Notes under the pieces: model-generated | Told to the model about the DNA's origin: nothing | Databases searched by the model: none | Seen by the model: only the letters and a program-made list of their open reading frames with translations | Assembly (NCBI RefSeq): GCF_040024445.1 | Contig: NZ_CP157276.1 | Span: 2,666,001-2,730,000 of the forward strand | Length of the DNA: 64,000 bases | Source: Prescottella soli | GTDB lineage: Bacteria > Actinomycetota > Actinomycetes > Mycobacteriales > Mycobacteriaceae | Direction of reading: 5' to 3' | Made by a program: the position numbers and the translations under genes | Part shown: one piece after another, positions 23,095 to 31,265 of the stretch | Position numbering within the stretch: position 1 is the stretch's first letter | Layout: every line of letters begins with the position of its first letter

Positions 23095-23698
23095 GGGTGG
23101 CAGCGCTCCTTGCAAGTGATCGGTGGTCGGCCAGCGGACATCCCCGAAAGAAATCACGCCGGGACCCCGTTTTCAGCTCCGCCCCCTCTTCACTCCTGAT
23201 TTCTGCGCGGTTACCGATGAGAATTTCAGTTCCCGCAGCGTCTCCGGCAAAAGGCCACCTCAGCGCGTATGTCGTCGAGTGCCGGGTACATTGACCGGCC
23301 AACTGGCCACTTGACGAGCTTGAGTAGGCGGCCAGGGCACCGACCTGGTCTGATTCGCCGGAGTCGCTAAGGTAGGCCCGCCAATCTGCACTGCAGAAAC
23401 GAACGGTATCGGTCGACATGAGTAGATCGCTCGGCAGGACGGCTACTTTGACCGGTTTCCCGACGTGCTCAGGTCTATTCAGCGCTACCTTTCCCCCGTG
23501 GCGCACATCGAGGTTCCCGGCGAACGAGTTCCGCCGCCACCTCCTGGACGCCGACCTCGAGCCGATACCCATGCGATGAACATGAACAGTCGCCAGCACT
23601 TGCTCAGGGTGCGGCTCACCCGCCGCATCGCAGTCCCACGCCACCGCCCAGCTCGCCACCGAACCGATCGCTGTCTAACTACCAGGAAGGATGAAGCA
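23095..23698. other. 604-base gene-free stretch, nothing recognised
   Basis: Upstream region shared by the divergent Fic gene and the gene at 23699, so it should hold both promoters. A short imperfect palindrome around TTGACCGGCCAACTGGCCAC (from about 23290) is the only structure noticed. Confidence 0.45.
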
Positions 23699-24379
23699 AT
23701 GAACAGTCACCCTGCCTCCCCCTCAGTCGATGAGGACCTGACCCAGCTCGTCGGCCTGCTCTCCGAGCTGTCCCGCATCGAACTCGGAGGCACCGACAAC
23801 GCCTGTCACAGGGTCGGCGCGGCCGTCCTCCTTCGCCTCGCCGACCGCGACGGTAACCACCAGCCCGCCGCGCTCGGCCGCGTCGCGCTCGAAGCCCTCG
23901 TCGAGGCACTTGGCGGCGACCCTGCCGCGAGTATGGCCTCCGCACCGGTTCGAACTGAACCGGTGCCACTGCTGGAGCCCGAGACGCCCCGGCCGCTGGA
24001 GCCGGTGGTCGAGGAGCCGACCGGGCCTCCGCCGAACCGAATCTCGCCGATGCCCGACGGCAGCACCCGGGTCTACGTCGGGTCTGCAGCCAGGTTCGCA
24101 GACAGTGATCGGGCCTGGTCTGCGCAGCGCCGCGACCAGGTCGAGTTGTTCCACTGGCGGGTGAACTGGTCCTACTCGCCGCAACTCCTCGCGGAGATGA
24201 AGGAACTCATACCGGCCACCGGCCGAGCCTGGACTGGCACTGCGTGGGCGATCACCAATGGCCGCGTGACCACGCTCCTCGATCATCTCGTTAGCGTCGG
24301 GTGCACCCTCACCACCGACGACCCGGCGGTACTCGACTCGCCGCTGACCCGCGACTACTTCGGGGACGGGGTGTCGTGA
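23699..24379 (+). CDS. Unknown element protein
   Basis: 226 residues from ATG 23699, behind AGGAAGGA. The N-terminal helical part is followed by a Pro/Glu-rich linker (PVPLLEPETPRPLEPVVEEP) and a C-terminal domain with VYVGSAARFADSDRAWSAQR and WSYSPQLLAEMKELIPATGR. The C-terminal part resembles a small alpha/beta domain found in helicase- or primase-associated proteins, where TGRxWxGxxWxI is common, but this is weak. The TGA overlaps the GTG of the next small frame. Probably an accessory replication or maintenance gene. Confidence 0.6.
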   Translation: MNSHPASPSVDEDLTQLVGLLSELSRIELGGTDNACHRVGAAVLLRLADRDGNHQPAALGRVALEALVEALGGDPAASMASAPVRTEPVPLLEPETPRPLEPVVEEPTGPPPNRISPMPDGSTRVYVGSAARFADSDRAWSAQRRDQVELFHWRVNWSYSPQLLAEMKELIPATGRAWTGTAWAITNGRVTTLLDHLVSVGCTLTTDDPAVLDSPLTRDYFGDGVS

Positions 24380-24492
24380 CCAACGTGCACCTGCAGATCG
24401 ACCGCGTCACCGTCGACGGCGAGGAAATCCCCGCATCACCGCACCCTCCGTCCGGACGTACGATCACAGACCGGAGAGCATCCGCACCGTGA
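24376..24492 (+). CDS. Small coupled frame (38 residues)
   Basis: Starts with GTG overlapping the preceding stop (GTGA). It reads MTNVHLQIDRVTVDGEEIPA and then a Pro/Arg-rich tail. The first 18 residues look like a beta-strand pair; the gene may be a truncated remnant. Confidence 0.4.
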   Translation: MTNVHLQIDRVTVDGEEIPASPHPPSGRTITDRRASAP

Positions 24493-24699
24493 GCACGGCG
24501 TCTCTAGCAGCGAAGCGTGTCCCGGTCGCTGCTCTTTCGGGATCAGCCCTTCACTGAGGTTGTATCGATGCAACCGCCAACAGCACCCGGATCGGGCGCA
24601 GGTCTCCGCGTTGTCCACCATCGACCGAGCCGCTATCGACACGTTCGGCCAGCAGGCCGCCGCGTTCACGGCGACGGCGCTGCCGCCGTGTCGTCGAGT

Positions 24700-26406
24700 T
24701 CAGGAACCGACGGTGATGCCTGCCGCTATGGATTGGTCGATCGCCGCTGGATCCTGGCTTGCGACTGATGCGCCGTCTGAGATCACCGCAGCCAGGTTGT
24801 CGATGTGCTCGTGGTCGGCGTCGGCAGGGAACATCCACTGGACGTCGCGACGGTCCGTGGTTATGCCGATGGTTGGGCGCACGGCCGCATCGTGTTTCGG
24901 GCGTGGGCGCACAAACCTGACCTCGTCCAGCGGATAGATCGAGCCGAGTTCGCCGTGCCGCAGAAGGGTTCTCGGGGTGGCGGTGACGATCCGGCGGTCA
25001 GTTACGGCCACGAAGGTGCTCGAAGTGAGCTTCTCGACCACTGCGCCGGCCTTGTTTGGACGGAGTGCGTCCCAGGTGGCGTCAACTCGTTTGGCGAGGA
25101 GCGCTGGTATGACTCCAGTGAGGTTGTGAGCTCCAGTCTCGTAGGGGAACGCGACGCTGCGAAGCGTCTCGCCGTCCTCGAGGAACCACCGAAGGATATG
25201 AAGGTACGGCTCGAGATCAAGGCCGTCGGGCGCGCACAGAGTTTCTGGTACAGCAGGCATCTCGACTGCTGGATGGAGCGTGTTGGCCAGGGGTTCGATG
25301 GCTTCGAGGAGCTGCTTGCACGTCAGTAGGGTTGCCTTGGCGTCTTTGCGCTTCTTCGTGAGCGGAACCGTAGCTCGGTTGGGGAGCTCGGCGATGATCC
25401 GCAGCTCACGCACGAGTGATTTCGTGAGCAGCCTGATCTCGTGGAGGGACTCTTCGATCTTGGCGGGTAGGTTCTGTGCGATCTGGTCGAAGAGCTGCGC
25501 TTCGCTCTCGTCGTTGACGCTTCGGGTTCGGGCGAGCGAAGCGCGAATTGCCTGGTACTTGGCGTGTGTCTTCAGCGAGCTGAGCAGTGCATAGGTGTCG
25601 AAGACGATTGCTTCGGCGCTGGACTCGAGGTACTGGCGGCGCGCGCGCCCGTCGAGTTTTCCTATCTCCTGAATGTGTCCGGCCACGTTCTTTCGGTAGA
25701 GCTTCAACTCTTTGTGAATCATGGGGCCGCTGGAAGCGATGGGCTCCCAGACCGAGTCCGTGATGGTGTCGAGTGCGCGGGCCTCCTTGATCGCCTCATC
25801 GACGGCTTCCGTGAGCCCTTCGAGTTCGGCCCACTGCTCGTTGCGGATGGTCTTGAGTACCTGTGTGGTGAGCGCGATGTTCGTGCGGACGAGACCCGAA
25901 ATCTCACCGAGCTGCATCTGGAGCGCGATCATGGCCACGGCCGGGCCGATCGCTGCGGCGGCTGCGGCGGCCGTCATCGACGCCGGAATGAAGCGTGCCT
26001 GCGCGACCAGCTGGCCATCTTTGAAGATCGCTCCGAGTAGGGCGCCGTCTTTTGCGGCCATCTGCCCGCCGCTCTTGAGCAGGGACAGCGTCGCATCATT
26101 GACCCGGTAGAGACCCTGCGCGCTTGCTACAGCCTCTGCCACGTTTCCAACTATCGTGCCCACGTTGCCGATCGACCCCAGAACGGTCGAGAGCTGTGTT
26201 CGGTCGAGCGATGGCACCAGATCAAGGCTGATGAGTTCAAGGCCTTCGGGGACTTCACCGAACACCACTGCGACACCGGGTGTCACCTCGACGAGGGTCA
26301 TCGATGGTGCGACCTCCAGAGCATCAGAGCTGTTCTGCCCCTCTTCATCAGGCCGCATGTCGACGCTTTCGTCTTCGCTGGCAACCTCTTCAGGCGCGCC
26401 GTCCAT
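24700..26406 (-). CDS. Large helical protein with C-terminal PH-like domain
   Basis: 568 residues from ATG 26406, behind AAGGAGAG. An acidic N-terminus (EEVASEDESVDMRPDEEG) is followed by an amphipathic region with a 25-residue Ala-rich hydrophobic stretch (about 140-165, TAAAAAAAIGPAVAMIALQM). About 230 residues of long helices come next, likely coiled coil. The C-terminal 100 residues (FVAVTDRRIVTATPRTLL, then IYPLDEVRFVRP) fit a bacterial PH-type domain. The layout suggests a membrane-interacting or pore-like protein, possibly defensive. It is on the same strand as the rep gene, 175 bases downstream of the rep stop. Family not recognised. Confidence 0.65.
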   Translation of the reverse strand: MDGAPEEVASEDESVDMRPDEEGQNSSDALEVAPSMTLVEVTPGVAVVFGEVPEGLELISLDLVPSLDRTQLSTVLGSIGNVGTIVGNVAEAVASAQGLYRVNDATLSLLKSGGQMAAKDGALLGAIFKDGQLVAQARFIPASMTAAAAAAAIGPAVAMIALQMQLGEISGLVRTNIALTTQVLKTIRNEQWAELEGLTEAVDEAIKEARALDTITDSVWEPIASSGPMIHKELKLYRKNVAGHIQEIGKLDGRARRQYLESSAEAIVFDTYALLSSLKTHAKYQAIRASLARTRSVNDESEAQLFDQIAQNLPAKIEESLHEIRLLTKSLVRELRIIAELPNRATVPLTKKRKDAKATLLTCKQLLEAIEPLANTLHPAVEMPAVPETLCAPDGLDLEPYLHILRWFLEDGETLRSVAFPYETGAHNLTGVIPALLAKRVDATWDALRPNKAGAVVEKLTSSTFVAVTDRRIVTATPRTLLRHGELGSIYPLDEVRFVRPRPKHDAAVRPTIGITTDRRDVQWMFPADADHEHIDNLAAVISDGASVASQDPAAIDQSIAAGITVGS

Positions 26407-26581
26407 GCATGCTCTCCTTCTCGTCGGCGAACTCGGTTTCGACTTCTTTCGACACCCCTAGCGCGAGTTCGCGATTCAAGATGTTGACCATCGCAGCACT
26501 CTAGCCCTGTCGCCCCACCTAACTGGCGGTGCGTGGACCGGTGTCCAGCGCGATTCTCCACGCACCCTGAAGCAGCAGCGC

Positions 26582-28507
26582 TCAGCTCGGCTCGGGGATG
26601 AGCACAGCTCCGAGTATGTCGCTGAGCAGGTCGAACGCGTCGAGGTCCTGGCGCTGGTCCTGGTCTGCCGGGTCAGCCGGTGGTGGGCCGGCGGCCATCG
26701 TTGCGGCCCAGATCAGCTCGGAATCCTGTGCGTCGAGCACGGGGGCGCTCGAGAGCGCGGCCGCCAGGGTGGCGTCTCGCTGATCTGCGGTGTCGTGATC
26801 GGGCGGCGGCCCGAACCGGCATTCGAGCCACATATGCCAGAGCAGACGCTCGGCGCGATGCCGGATGATCCGCTCGGCCGCGACGACGTCGAGTCCCGCG
26901 TCGGCGGCGACGTCGTCCAGGGTCCGGTCCGTGGCAGCCACGGCGCCCTTCTCCAGGGTGATCAGCCCGGAGACCCGCAGATCCGCCAAGATCGCGTACC
27001 CGGCCGACTGGCCCAGCTTCGCGGCCGCGAAGGCGTCCGCCGCGGTGGTCACCCGACCACCGCGGATGAGGTCGTAGACGGTCCGGCCACGCAGCCCGAG
27101 CACGCTCCATGCCTGGTGAACGGGCTCGACGTGAGCTCGCTCAAGCGCAACCTCGTCGGGCGCGGCTACGCCTGCAGCTGTGGTCAGGGCGTACCGGTCG
27201 GGAAGCTGGCCTACGCCGCGGGCCACACGCAGCACCGGGGAGCCCGGGGTTTCCCGAAGCAGGCGCAGCGCCGCCCACACCGTGGACTCCGACATCAGTC
27301 CAGCAGCATGCGACAGACTGCGGCCTCCGATCGCGACCACGGGTACGCCCTCGACCGTTTCGCCAGCCAGGGCGGAGGTGTAAGCGAGTGACTGGACGAC
27401 AGCCAGCAGGATCGGTCGCTGGCGAGAGCCCAAAAACTCCTGATCGATCCACGCTTGTGCAGCAGAGAGCCAGCGGCGTCGGATCGGATCGCTGCGCGAA
27501 GAATCGGTTCCCCCGTTCCCCCCTGTGTGCTTGTTCTCGTGCGTGAGATCACGGAATTGGGGGGCGACGCTCGCGGCCCAGGTCAATGCTTTGGCGACGT
27601 CGCTCCGCAGGGATTTGGCGATTCGACTCTGGAATCCGTACCGGTCGTAGGCCTCGCGCAGGCCCGCGTAGTCGGCCGACTGCAGTGCAGCCTCAATGTC
27701 GGCGGCGCTGGAGCCGCGCAGGACGGCGTGACAGATCACCGATTGCCGGGCCTCGGAGGGGGTTGGCCAGCGTGCCGAGTCGATCTCGCCGGCACGGGCG
27801 AACGCCGCGACCGCGGCCGGCACGGCGGTGGTCCGGCAGTAGCGAGGATGCAAGCGGCGGCTGTCCCCGGTGCCGACGAGCCGTTCTTCGCAGGCCAGCG
27901 AGGTCTCCACGACCGCGACCGCGGTGCGGGGGCGAGACTGCCGTACACCCCCGCCGCCAAGCATGGCGACCATCGAGCCGACAACACCGCGTTCGGATCG
28001 CAGCGTGAACGCGCTGACCGCGTCGGCGAGGGTGCCGTCGAGCTGCCGGTGGCCGCCTTCCCGGCACAGCGACCCGGGGACGCTGATGCAGCCGTGCGAG
28101 CTGCCGAGCATCGGGTTTTTGTCGAAGGTGGGCAGCCGCTCCTCGAGCAGGGTCAGCAGGATGCGGAGATCGTCGACCCGCAGCGGCGTGTCGGTGGGTA
28201 GTGGCACGAGCACGTGCCGGCCGCCGCTGGTGGATCGGTCGGTGACGGTGCGACCGCCGCACTCGTGCAGCCAGGACAAGACACGCTCGACGTCCGCGTC
28301 GACCTGCGCGGTGCCGAGGTGCTTCGCGTCGAAATCGAGCACGAGCAGCACGGTGCGACCATGTGTGTTGTAGAGGGGGACCGCGGCCGGTGAGCAGGGC
28401 AGGCGCACCGTCAGGGCGCGCGAGGTGCCGAACTTGCCGCCGTCGCCGGGCACGCACAGGCGCATGGATCGCCGCGCGGCCATCAGTGGAGCGAGTGTTC
28501 GCCACAT
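26582..28507 (-). CDS. Plasmid-type replication protein with AEP primase-like domain
   Basis: About 641 residues from ATG 28507; a TTG at 28615 would add 36. The N-terminal domain carries primase-polymerase features: LLVLDFDAKHLG (acidic metal site), TSGGRHVLVPL (SGxH-type motif) and CISVPGS. The remainder has winged-helix-like segments, for example HAAGLMSESTVWAALRLLRE. Rep proteins of this type start replication of actinobacterial plasmids and some AICEs. It lies between the RHH regulator and the PH-like gene, and with the integrase defines the element as a former or facultative replicon. Its binding site may be the iteron-like region at 15.4-15.9 kb. Confidence 0.75.
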   Translation of the reverse strand: MWRTLAPLMAARRSMRLCVPGDGGKFGTSRALTVRLPCSPAAVPLYNTHGRTVLLVLDFDAKHLGTAQVDADVERVLSWLHECGGRTVTDRSTSGGRHVLVPLPTDTPLRVDDLRILLTLLEERLPTFDKNPMLGSSHGCISVPGSLCREGGHRQLDGTLADAVSAFTLRSERGVVGSMVAMLGGGGVRQSRPRTAVAVVETSLACEERLVGTGDSRRLHPRYCRTTAVPAAVAAFARAGEIDSARWPTPSEARQSVICHAVLRGSSAADIEAALQSADYAGLREAYDRYGFQSRIAKSLRSDVAKALTWAASVAPQFRDLTHENKHTGGNGGTDSSRSDPIRRRWLSAAQAWIDQEFLGSRQRPILLAVVQSLAYTSALAGETVEGVPVVAIGGRSLSHAAGLMSESTVWAALRLLRETPGSPVLRVARGVGQLPDRYALTTAAGVAAPDEVALERAHVEPVHQAWSVLGLRGRTVYDLIRGGRVTTAADAFAAAKLGQSAGYAILADLRVSGLITLEKGAVAATDRTLDDVAADAGLDVVAAERIIRHRAERLLWHMWLECRFGPPPDHDTADQRDATLAAALSSAPVLDAQDSELIWAATMAAGPPPADPADQDQRQDLDAFDLLSDILGAVLIPEPS

Positions 28508-28519
28508 GGTTTCCGGTGT

Positions 28520-28700
28520 CGACTCTCCGCCGTCATCGTCGAATCTTGAAGAGGCATGAGGGCACGATGTACCGTGAGACCTGTCGTCCAAGACAGTCCC
28601 TTCGGGGAATAGCAACGCAGAGAATCAAGTTGGCGCTTGGTTCTCATCCAGAATTCAGTCGATAACCCTCGTTCCTGTTCGGATCAGGAGCGGGGGTTTT
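28520..28700 (+). ncRNA. Candidate antisense RNA over the rep leader
   Basis: A plus-strand terminator (28664-28700) lies in the upstream region of the minus-strand rep gene, where no recognised plus-strand gene exists. A transcript ending there would be complementary to the rep mRNA leader, as in plasmid copy-number control. An alternative is a 32-codon plus-strand frame at 28567-28665 (MYRETCRPRQSLRG...) with GAGGGC upstream, ending at the terminator. The 5' end is not defined. Confidence 0.3.
28664..28700 (+). terminator. Intrinsic terminator on the plus strand upstream of rep
   Basis: Arms AACCCTCGTTCCTG (28664-28677) and CAGGAGCGGGGGTT (28685-28698) pair fully with two G-U pairs. TTTT follows on the plus strand. 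Confidence 0.75.
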
Positions 28701-28786
28701 CGCTTGTCGAGGTAAGCTCGCGCTGCTGGATGTATGTGGTCGGGTCACCCGCAAGACGCGGTGCCCGGTTGTGGGGGCCTGTTCCG

Positions 28787-28999
28787 TCAGGCCGCAGGCA
28801 TTACCCCCTTCAACAGCGCCTCGTGGTCGAGCTCCCGCATCAGGTCGGCACGGCCGGCATAACCCGCCAGCAGGTCGGCGACAAACTGGCTCACGGAACC
28901 GACTCCGGTGGCGAGCCGCCGCTCCTCGAGGATCTGGTACACGTCGTCGGGGACGCGTGAGGCGACGAGTGTGCGGGGCCCCTTGCTTGCCATTGCCAT
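28787..28999 (-). CDS. Ribbon-helix-helix regulator upstream of rep
   Basis: 70 residues from ATG 28999, behind GGAAGGAG. The core RTLVASRVPDDVYQILEERR, then VSQFVADLLAGYAGR, is the RHH pattern of Arc/CopG-like proteins. Its place between integrase and rep fits a copy-number repressor or an excision regulator. No HTH-type excisionase is seen in the element, so this protein might serve that role. Confidence 0.65.
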   Translation of the reverse strand: MAMASKGPRTLVASRVPDDVYQILEERRLATGVGSVSQFVADLLAGYAGRADLMRELDHEALLKGVMPAA

Positions 29000-29300
29000 G
29001 TTGACTCCTTCCGCATCGACCGGTTCGAGATCAACCTGGCACACCTTGAATACTCTCGCCACCAACACTTCTCAGCCCACATCCCGCCGCCGAGCCGGAG
29101 ATACTCACGGCGAGTAGCAACGAGAAATCGCCCGAATATGTCGAGTCGGCCCGTTGGCCCATGTCGGCCCCACCGCCGAATAACTAGCGCAAGAAACCGC
29201 AATAAGCTCCGACTCCGGCCACCCAGCCCAACTCAGGCCGTTGTGTGATATTGGTCACATACCGTTGCGGCGTGGTGGACCCGCCACCAATAGCCCTCGA
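29000..29300. other. Intergenic region between integrase and RHH gene
   Basis: About 300 bases with short inverted repeats (TGTGATATTGGTCACA near 29243; GGTGGACCCGCCACC near 29274, just after the integrase stop). It likely holds the promoter of the RHH-rep operon. No reading frame convinces. Confidence 0.4.
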
Positions 29301-30542
29301 CTACCCCAGCAACTCCGCCAGCGCATCCACTTCCGACGCGTCGGTGTGGGCGTAGGTCCGGAGCACGAGCGTCCCGCCGTCTGCGTGGCCCAGCCACGCC
29401 GCAACCGCGGATGGTGTCGCTCCCGCGGCGATCAGCCGTGACGCCGCGGTGTGCCGAGCAGCGTGGAGCCTGCGGTGGGGCACCTGCGCGTACCGCAGCG
29501 CCTCCTTCCACCAGTCGTCCAGAGTCCGCGGTGCCACTGCTCGCCCGTCCCAGTGGGTAAGCACGTGGAGATCTCGTGCCCCGACCCATGCTTCACCGGC
29601 GCGCTTCTTGGCGATCCCCTGCCGTTCCCGCGTACCGCGCAGAACGTCCAGCACCAACGGCGGCAGTTTGAGTGAGCGCCGCGCGCGGGCGCTCTTGCCG
29701 TTCCTCTGATCGATGGTGCGGCCTGTCACGCGAACCCTGGTCCGCACGGCCACCGTGATGCGTCCTGAATCCAAATCAATTGCGCTCCAACGTAGCCCGG
29801 CCAGCTCACCGCGCCGCAGCCCAATCAGCGCCAATTGCACCATAGGCGCATGGACCACGGCCATGTACTGAGGCGACCGTGGCCCGCCGACCAGGGGCAG
29901 ATCCATCGCGGAATGCGTTTTCACCAACCGCGCAACCTCGTCCTCACCGAGTCGGTCGGACAAGTCCAGCGCGCCCTCGCATGCGTCAGCGTCGTCTTTC
30001 TTGCGTAGCGGCTTGATGTACTGGATTGGATTGTCGCTAAGCACCTTTCGCCGCTCCAGATCCTTCCAGACGGCCTTGGTGCGCGCGAGCATCGGATTGA
30101 TCGAGGTTCGCTTCCACTTCCGCCCGCCTGGCCCAGTACCAGCGGCCAGGTCCTGCACGAGCTGCTCCACCTCGTTGTCGCCGATCGTCCGCACATCGCG
30201 ACCGTCGAACCGGTCGACGACTGGCGCCAGCGCCGCCGCGTAGGCCGCGAGCGTGGTCGGGTTGATCCGCTGCGCCGCGAGCCAGCGCTCGACCGCCTGA
30301 GCCACCGTGACGACCCCGGCCTCCTCGGCCGCAACCTGCGCGGCCTCCTCCTTGAGCTTCTCCTGCAACTCGTCGAGGAACTCCCCCGCCGCCTTCGAGG
30401 TCTCGAACCTCCTGCGCACCTGACGTCTCACGCCGTCCGGTCCGGCCACCTGCGCCCGGACCTGGTACCGGATGTCCCCGCTCGGCAGCTCGACTTTCTC
30501 AACGCCGTTTCTCAACGCCACGCCCGCGATCCTAGCGATCAC
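29301..30542 (-). CDS. int: Tyrosine integrase (tRNA-Ser site)
   Basis: 413 residues. The N-terminal arm-binding domain (GDIRYQVRAQVAGPDGVRRQ), the core-binding domain (about 75-190) and the catalytic domain are in order. Catalytic residues are visible: Arg in IGLRRGELAGL, Lys in the KSARARRSLKLP hairpin, HxxR in LHAARHTAAS, His in AWLGHADG and Tyr in RTYAHTD. It starts 78 bases beyond the 3' end of tRNA-Ser and reads away from it, the standard position for an integrase of an element inserted in a tRNA 3' end. It would catalyse integration and, with a directionality factor, excision. Confidence 0.9.
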   Translation of the reverse strand: MIARIAGVALRNGVEKVELPSGDIRYQVRAQVAGPDGVRRQVRRRFETSKAAGEFLDELQEKLKEEAAQVAAEEAGVVTVAQAVERWLAAQRINPTTLAAYAAALAPVVDRFDGRDVRTIGDNEVEQLVQDLAAGTGPGGRKWKRTSINPMLARTKAVWKDLERRKVLSDNPIQYIKPLRKKDDADACEGALDLSDRLGEDEVARLVKTHSAMDLPLVGGPRSPQYMAVVHAPMVQLALIGLRRGELAGLRWSAIDLDSGRITVAVRTRVRVTGRTIDQRNGKSARARRSLKLPPLVLDVLRGTRERQGIAKKRAGEAWVGARDLHVLTHWDGRAVAPRTLDDWWKEALRYAQVPHRRLHAARHTAASRLIAAGATPSAVAAWLGHADGGTLVLRTYAHTDASEVDALAELLG

Positions 30543-30588
30543 GTGTCATGTCTGTGTCACATCGGGGCGTTGCCGGATCTTCCGACGT

Positions 30589-30616
30589 CAGGGGCGGTTT
30601 CTCAAAACCGCCCCTG
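30589..30616 (-). terminator. Hairpin after tRNA-Ser
   Basis: Perfect 12-bp arms CAGGGGCGGTTT (30589-30600) and AAACCGCCCCTG (30605-30616) with a 4-base loop, directly after the tRNA CCA end. It probably terminates the tRNA transcript or separates it from the integrase gene. Confidence 0.75.
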
Positions 30617-30619
30617 ACC

Positions 30620-30642
30620 TGGCGGAAGCGGAGGGATTTGAA
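30620..30642. other. Probable attachment-site core (attR side) in the tRNA 3' end
   Basis: The integrase lies directly beyond this tRNA 3' end, and such enzymes use the T-arm/acceptor segment as crossover core. No second copy of TGGCGGAAGCGGAGGG was found elsewhere in the window, so the other boundary should be outside it. Confidence 0.4.
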
Positions 30643-30709
30643 CCCCCGGTGGGTTTAACGCCACGCTCGCTTTCAAGGCGAGTGCATTCGGCCGCTCTGC
30701 CACGCTTCC
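30620..30709 (-). tRNA. tRNA-Ser (anticodon UGA)
   Basis: Read on the minus strand: acceptor GGAAGCG (5' end at 30709) pairs with CGCTTCC before G and an encoded CCA (30622-30620). The anticodon loop CTTGAAA gives UGA, a long variable arm is present as expected for tRNA-Ser, and the T-arm contains GGTTCAAATCC. Intact, so integration has kept the gene functional. Confidence 0.95.
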
Positions 30710-30751
30710 GTGGCGAATCCTAGCCGCATCGGTCGGGTCGGGCGAAACCAC

Positions 30752-31246
30752 TCACCCGATCGCGCGGTCACCGATGGCGGCGTCGACCTTCTCGAACACG
30801 TCGGCGACGGCCTTCAGCTCCGGCTTGCTGAGCAGGTCGACGAGGTATTTGCGGACGCCGGCGAGGTGCGTGGGGGCAGCCTCGGCGAGCCGTCGGCGCC
30901 CCTCGTCTGTGAGGACGGCGAGGACGCCCCGACCGTCCTCGACGCACTGGCTGCGCTCCACCATGCCCTCGGACTCCATCCGACGGATCTGGTGGGTGAG
31001 CCGGCTACGCGACGACAGCACGCCGTCGGCGAGGTCGCTCATCCGCACGGAACCGTCCGGCGACTCCGACAGCATCACGAGGATCCGATACTCAGCCAGG
31101 GACATGTCGTGCGCGGACTGTAACTCCCGATTGAGCACCCCCATGAGCCGCTGACTGCCGTCGATGAAACCGCGCCACGCGCGCATTTCGTCGGCACCGA
31201 GCCACGCCACCCCGGCACCCGTGGTTACTCGAGCATCTGCTGTCAC
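30752..31246 (-). CDS. MarR-family transcriptional regulator
   Basis: 164 residues. The winged helix is clear: MSLAEYRILVMLSESPDGSV, MSDLADGVLSSRSRLTHQIR (recognition helix) and the wing ERSQCVEDGRGVLAVLTDEG. MarR proteins respond to phenolic or oxidant ligands. It lies 19 bases downstream of the FMN-enzyme gene on the same strand, so it may be co-transcribed with it. Confidence 0.9.
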   Translation of the reverse strand: MTADARVTTGAGVAWLGADEMRAWRGFIDGSQRLMGVLNRELQSAHDMSLAEYRILVMLSESPDGSVRMSDLADGVLSSRSRLTHQIRRMESEGMVERSQCVEDGRGVLAVLTDEGRRRLAEAAPTHLAGVRKYLVDLLSKPELKAVADVFEKVDAAIGDRAIG

Positions 31247-31265
31247 AAACGCATAGTAGTGCTAT

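Noticed and set aside
1-30600. Search for the second copy of the tRNA-Ser 3' end (attL)
   Set aside because: No match to TGGCGGAAGCGGAGGG was seen by eye, so no left boundary is claimed inside the window.
30472-30723. 83-codon frame across the tRNA gene
   Set aside because: It contains the typical translation of a tRNA-Ser complement (GFEPP...SLSRRVHSAALPRF) and is an artefact.
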